Source: JBBIOI01 sp037443425
GTDB taxonomy: Bacteria; Desulfobacterota; BSN033; UBA1163
NCBI GenBank assembly: GCA_037443425.1
Contig: JBBIOI010000081.1
Coordinates: 1 to 15,237 of the forward strand
DNA: 15,237 nt
Direction of reading: 5' to 3'
Notes under the pieces: model-generated
Told to the model about the DNA's origin: nothing
Database searches by the model: none
Seen by the model: the letters and a program-made list of their open reading frames with translations, nothing else
Program-made: the position numbers and the translations under genes
Shown here: positions 14,818 through 15,237 of the stretch, piece by piece
How the letters are laid out: each line of letters opens with the position of its first letter
How positions within the stretch are numbered: position 1 is the stretch's first letter

Positions 14818-15237
14818 TCAAATCCTTCCGGCTGGAATGATATATAGGGGGTCCTCTTCTATTTCAAGTATCTCTTTTACCCTCTTATCATCAAATGCAC
14901 CAATCATTACTGTCCCGATATTTAAAGCGATGGCTTGAAGAGAAAGATTCTGACCAATATGACCAACCTCCATATAAACATAACGAAATCCTCTCTGGCC
15001 ATAGTAATTAGTTGTTCTCTGATAATCAGCCGCAATTATAAAACTCACTGCCGACTCCTCGATCATACTCTGTTCGAGTGATGCCTTACATAATGGCCTT
15101 CTCACATCCTGATCCTTTATTTTTTTAAGACTATGTGTTGAATATATATAATGATAAACTCCTGGTTTTAGCGCCTCAACCTCTCCTGAGACAAGGTATA
15201 CCTCAACTGGATAAGTGGCCCCGGCCGATGGGAATGT
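14818..15237 (-). CDS. SagB-type nitroreductase-family protein (5' end outside the window)
   Basis: The frame is open to the right edge, giving the last 139 residues. The first visible residues TFPSAGATYPVEVYLV carry the PSAGA-YP motif of the SagB/ThcOx branch of the FMN-dependent nitroreductase fold; YMEVGHIGQNLSLQAIALNIGT is the conserved central helix region, and IIPAGRI ends the protein. SagB-type enzymes oxidise azoline rings in peptide products, but many family members lie outside such clusters, and no azoline-forming partner is visible here. The stop TGA is three bases from the start of the FAU-1-like gene, suggesting translational coupling. A GTG at 15105 is internal, not the start. 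Confidence 0.85.
   Translation of the reverse strand, partial: TFPSAGATYPVEVYLVSGEVEALKPGVYHYIYSTHSLKKIKDQDVRRPLCKASLEQSMIEESAVSFIIAADYQRTTNYYGQRGFRYVYMEVGHIGQNLSLQAIALNIGTVMIGAFDDKRVKEILEIEEDPLYIIPAGRI

Noticed and set aside
14818..15105. 95-residue complete gene with GTG start at 15105
   Set aside because: The frame stays open to the window edge and the upstream residues contain the PSAGA-YP motif of the nitroreductase family, so the gene starts outside the window.

Overview
The window is bacterial DNA, clearly AT-rich by eye, with tightly packed genes and strong AGGAGG-type ribosome binding sites. The minus-strand order rpsL-rpsG-fusA-tuf is the classical bacterial str operon. The neighbours are a molybdenum/tungsten oxidoreductase, a cobalamin-binding radical SAM protein, an iron-sulfur flavoprotein and a flavodoxin, which suggests an anaerobe. 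The lineage cannot be fixed from the sequence; an uncultured relative of Desulfobacterota or Nitrospirota is only a guess.

Layout. (1) 1-4340, minus strand: str operon behind a near-consensus sigma-70 promoter, with a terminator-like hairpin in the rpsL leader and a hairpin holding the fusA stop codon in its loop. tuf runs to its last sense codon at the left edge and has a codon usage very unlike fusA. (2) 4434-8315, minus: a two-gene unit, B12-binding radical SAM protein then a DMSO-reductase-family enzyme. (3) 8316-8751: gene-free, with three degenerate copies of one repeat, then a promoter with a palindrome in its spacer. (4) 8767-9893, plus: flavodoxin-like protein and a methyltransferase-like protein. 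(5) 9977-11360, minus: alpha/beta hydrolase then iron-sulfur flavoprotein. (6) 11505-12551, plus: GalT/HIT-superfamily protein. (7) 12545-12941, minus: a broken zinc-ribbon gene. (8) 13091-13816, plus: HD-domain protein with its own promoter and terminator. (9) 13833-15237, minus: SagB-type nitroreductase (cut by the window edge) followed by an FAU-1-like RNA-binding/nuclease gene split by a frameshift.

Most interesting locus. The zinc-ribbon gene holds a 37-bp perfect direct repeat around a 36-bp unrelated insert. Removing one repeat plus the insert (73 bp) restores an uninterrupted zinc-ribbon reading frame. That geometry is what Cas1-Cas2 spacer integration at a non-CRISPR site would leave: a whole target of CRISPR-repeat size duplicated around a spacer-sized insert, with a small hairpin inside the repeat. 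It is a candidate newborn one-spacer CRISPR created inside a coding gene. About 1.6 kb away the FAU-1-like gene is broken by a 13-bp tandem duplication, whose removal also restores one frame. Two nearby genes thus carry duplication-type, possibly reversible, frameshifts.
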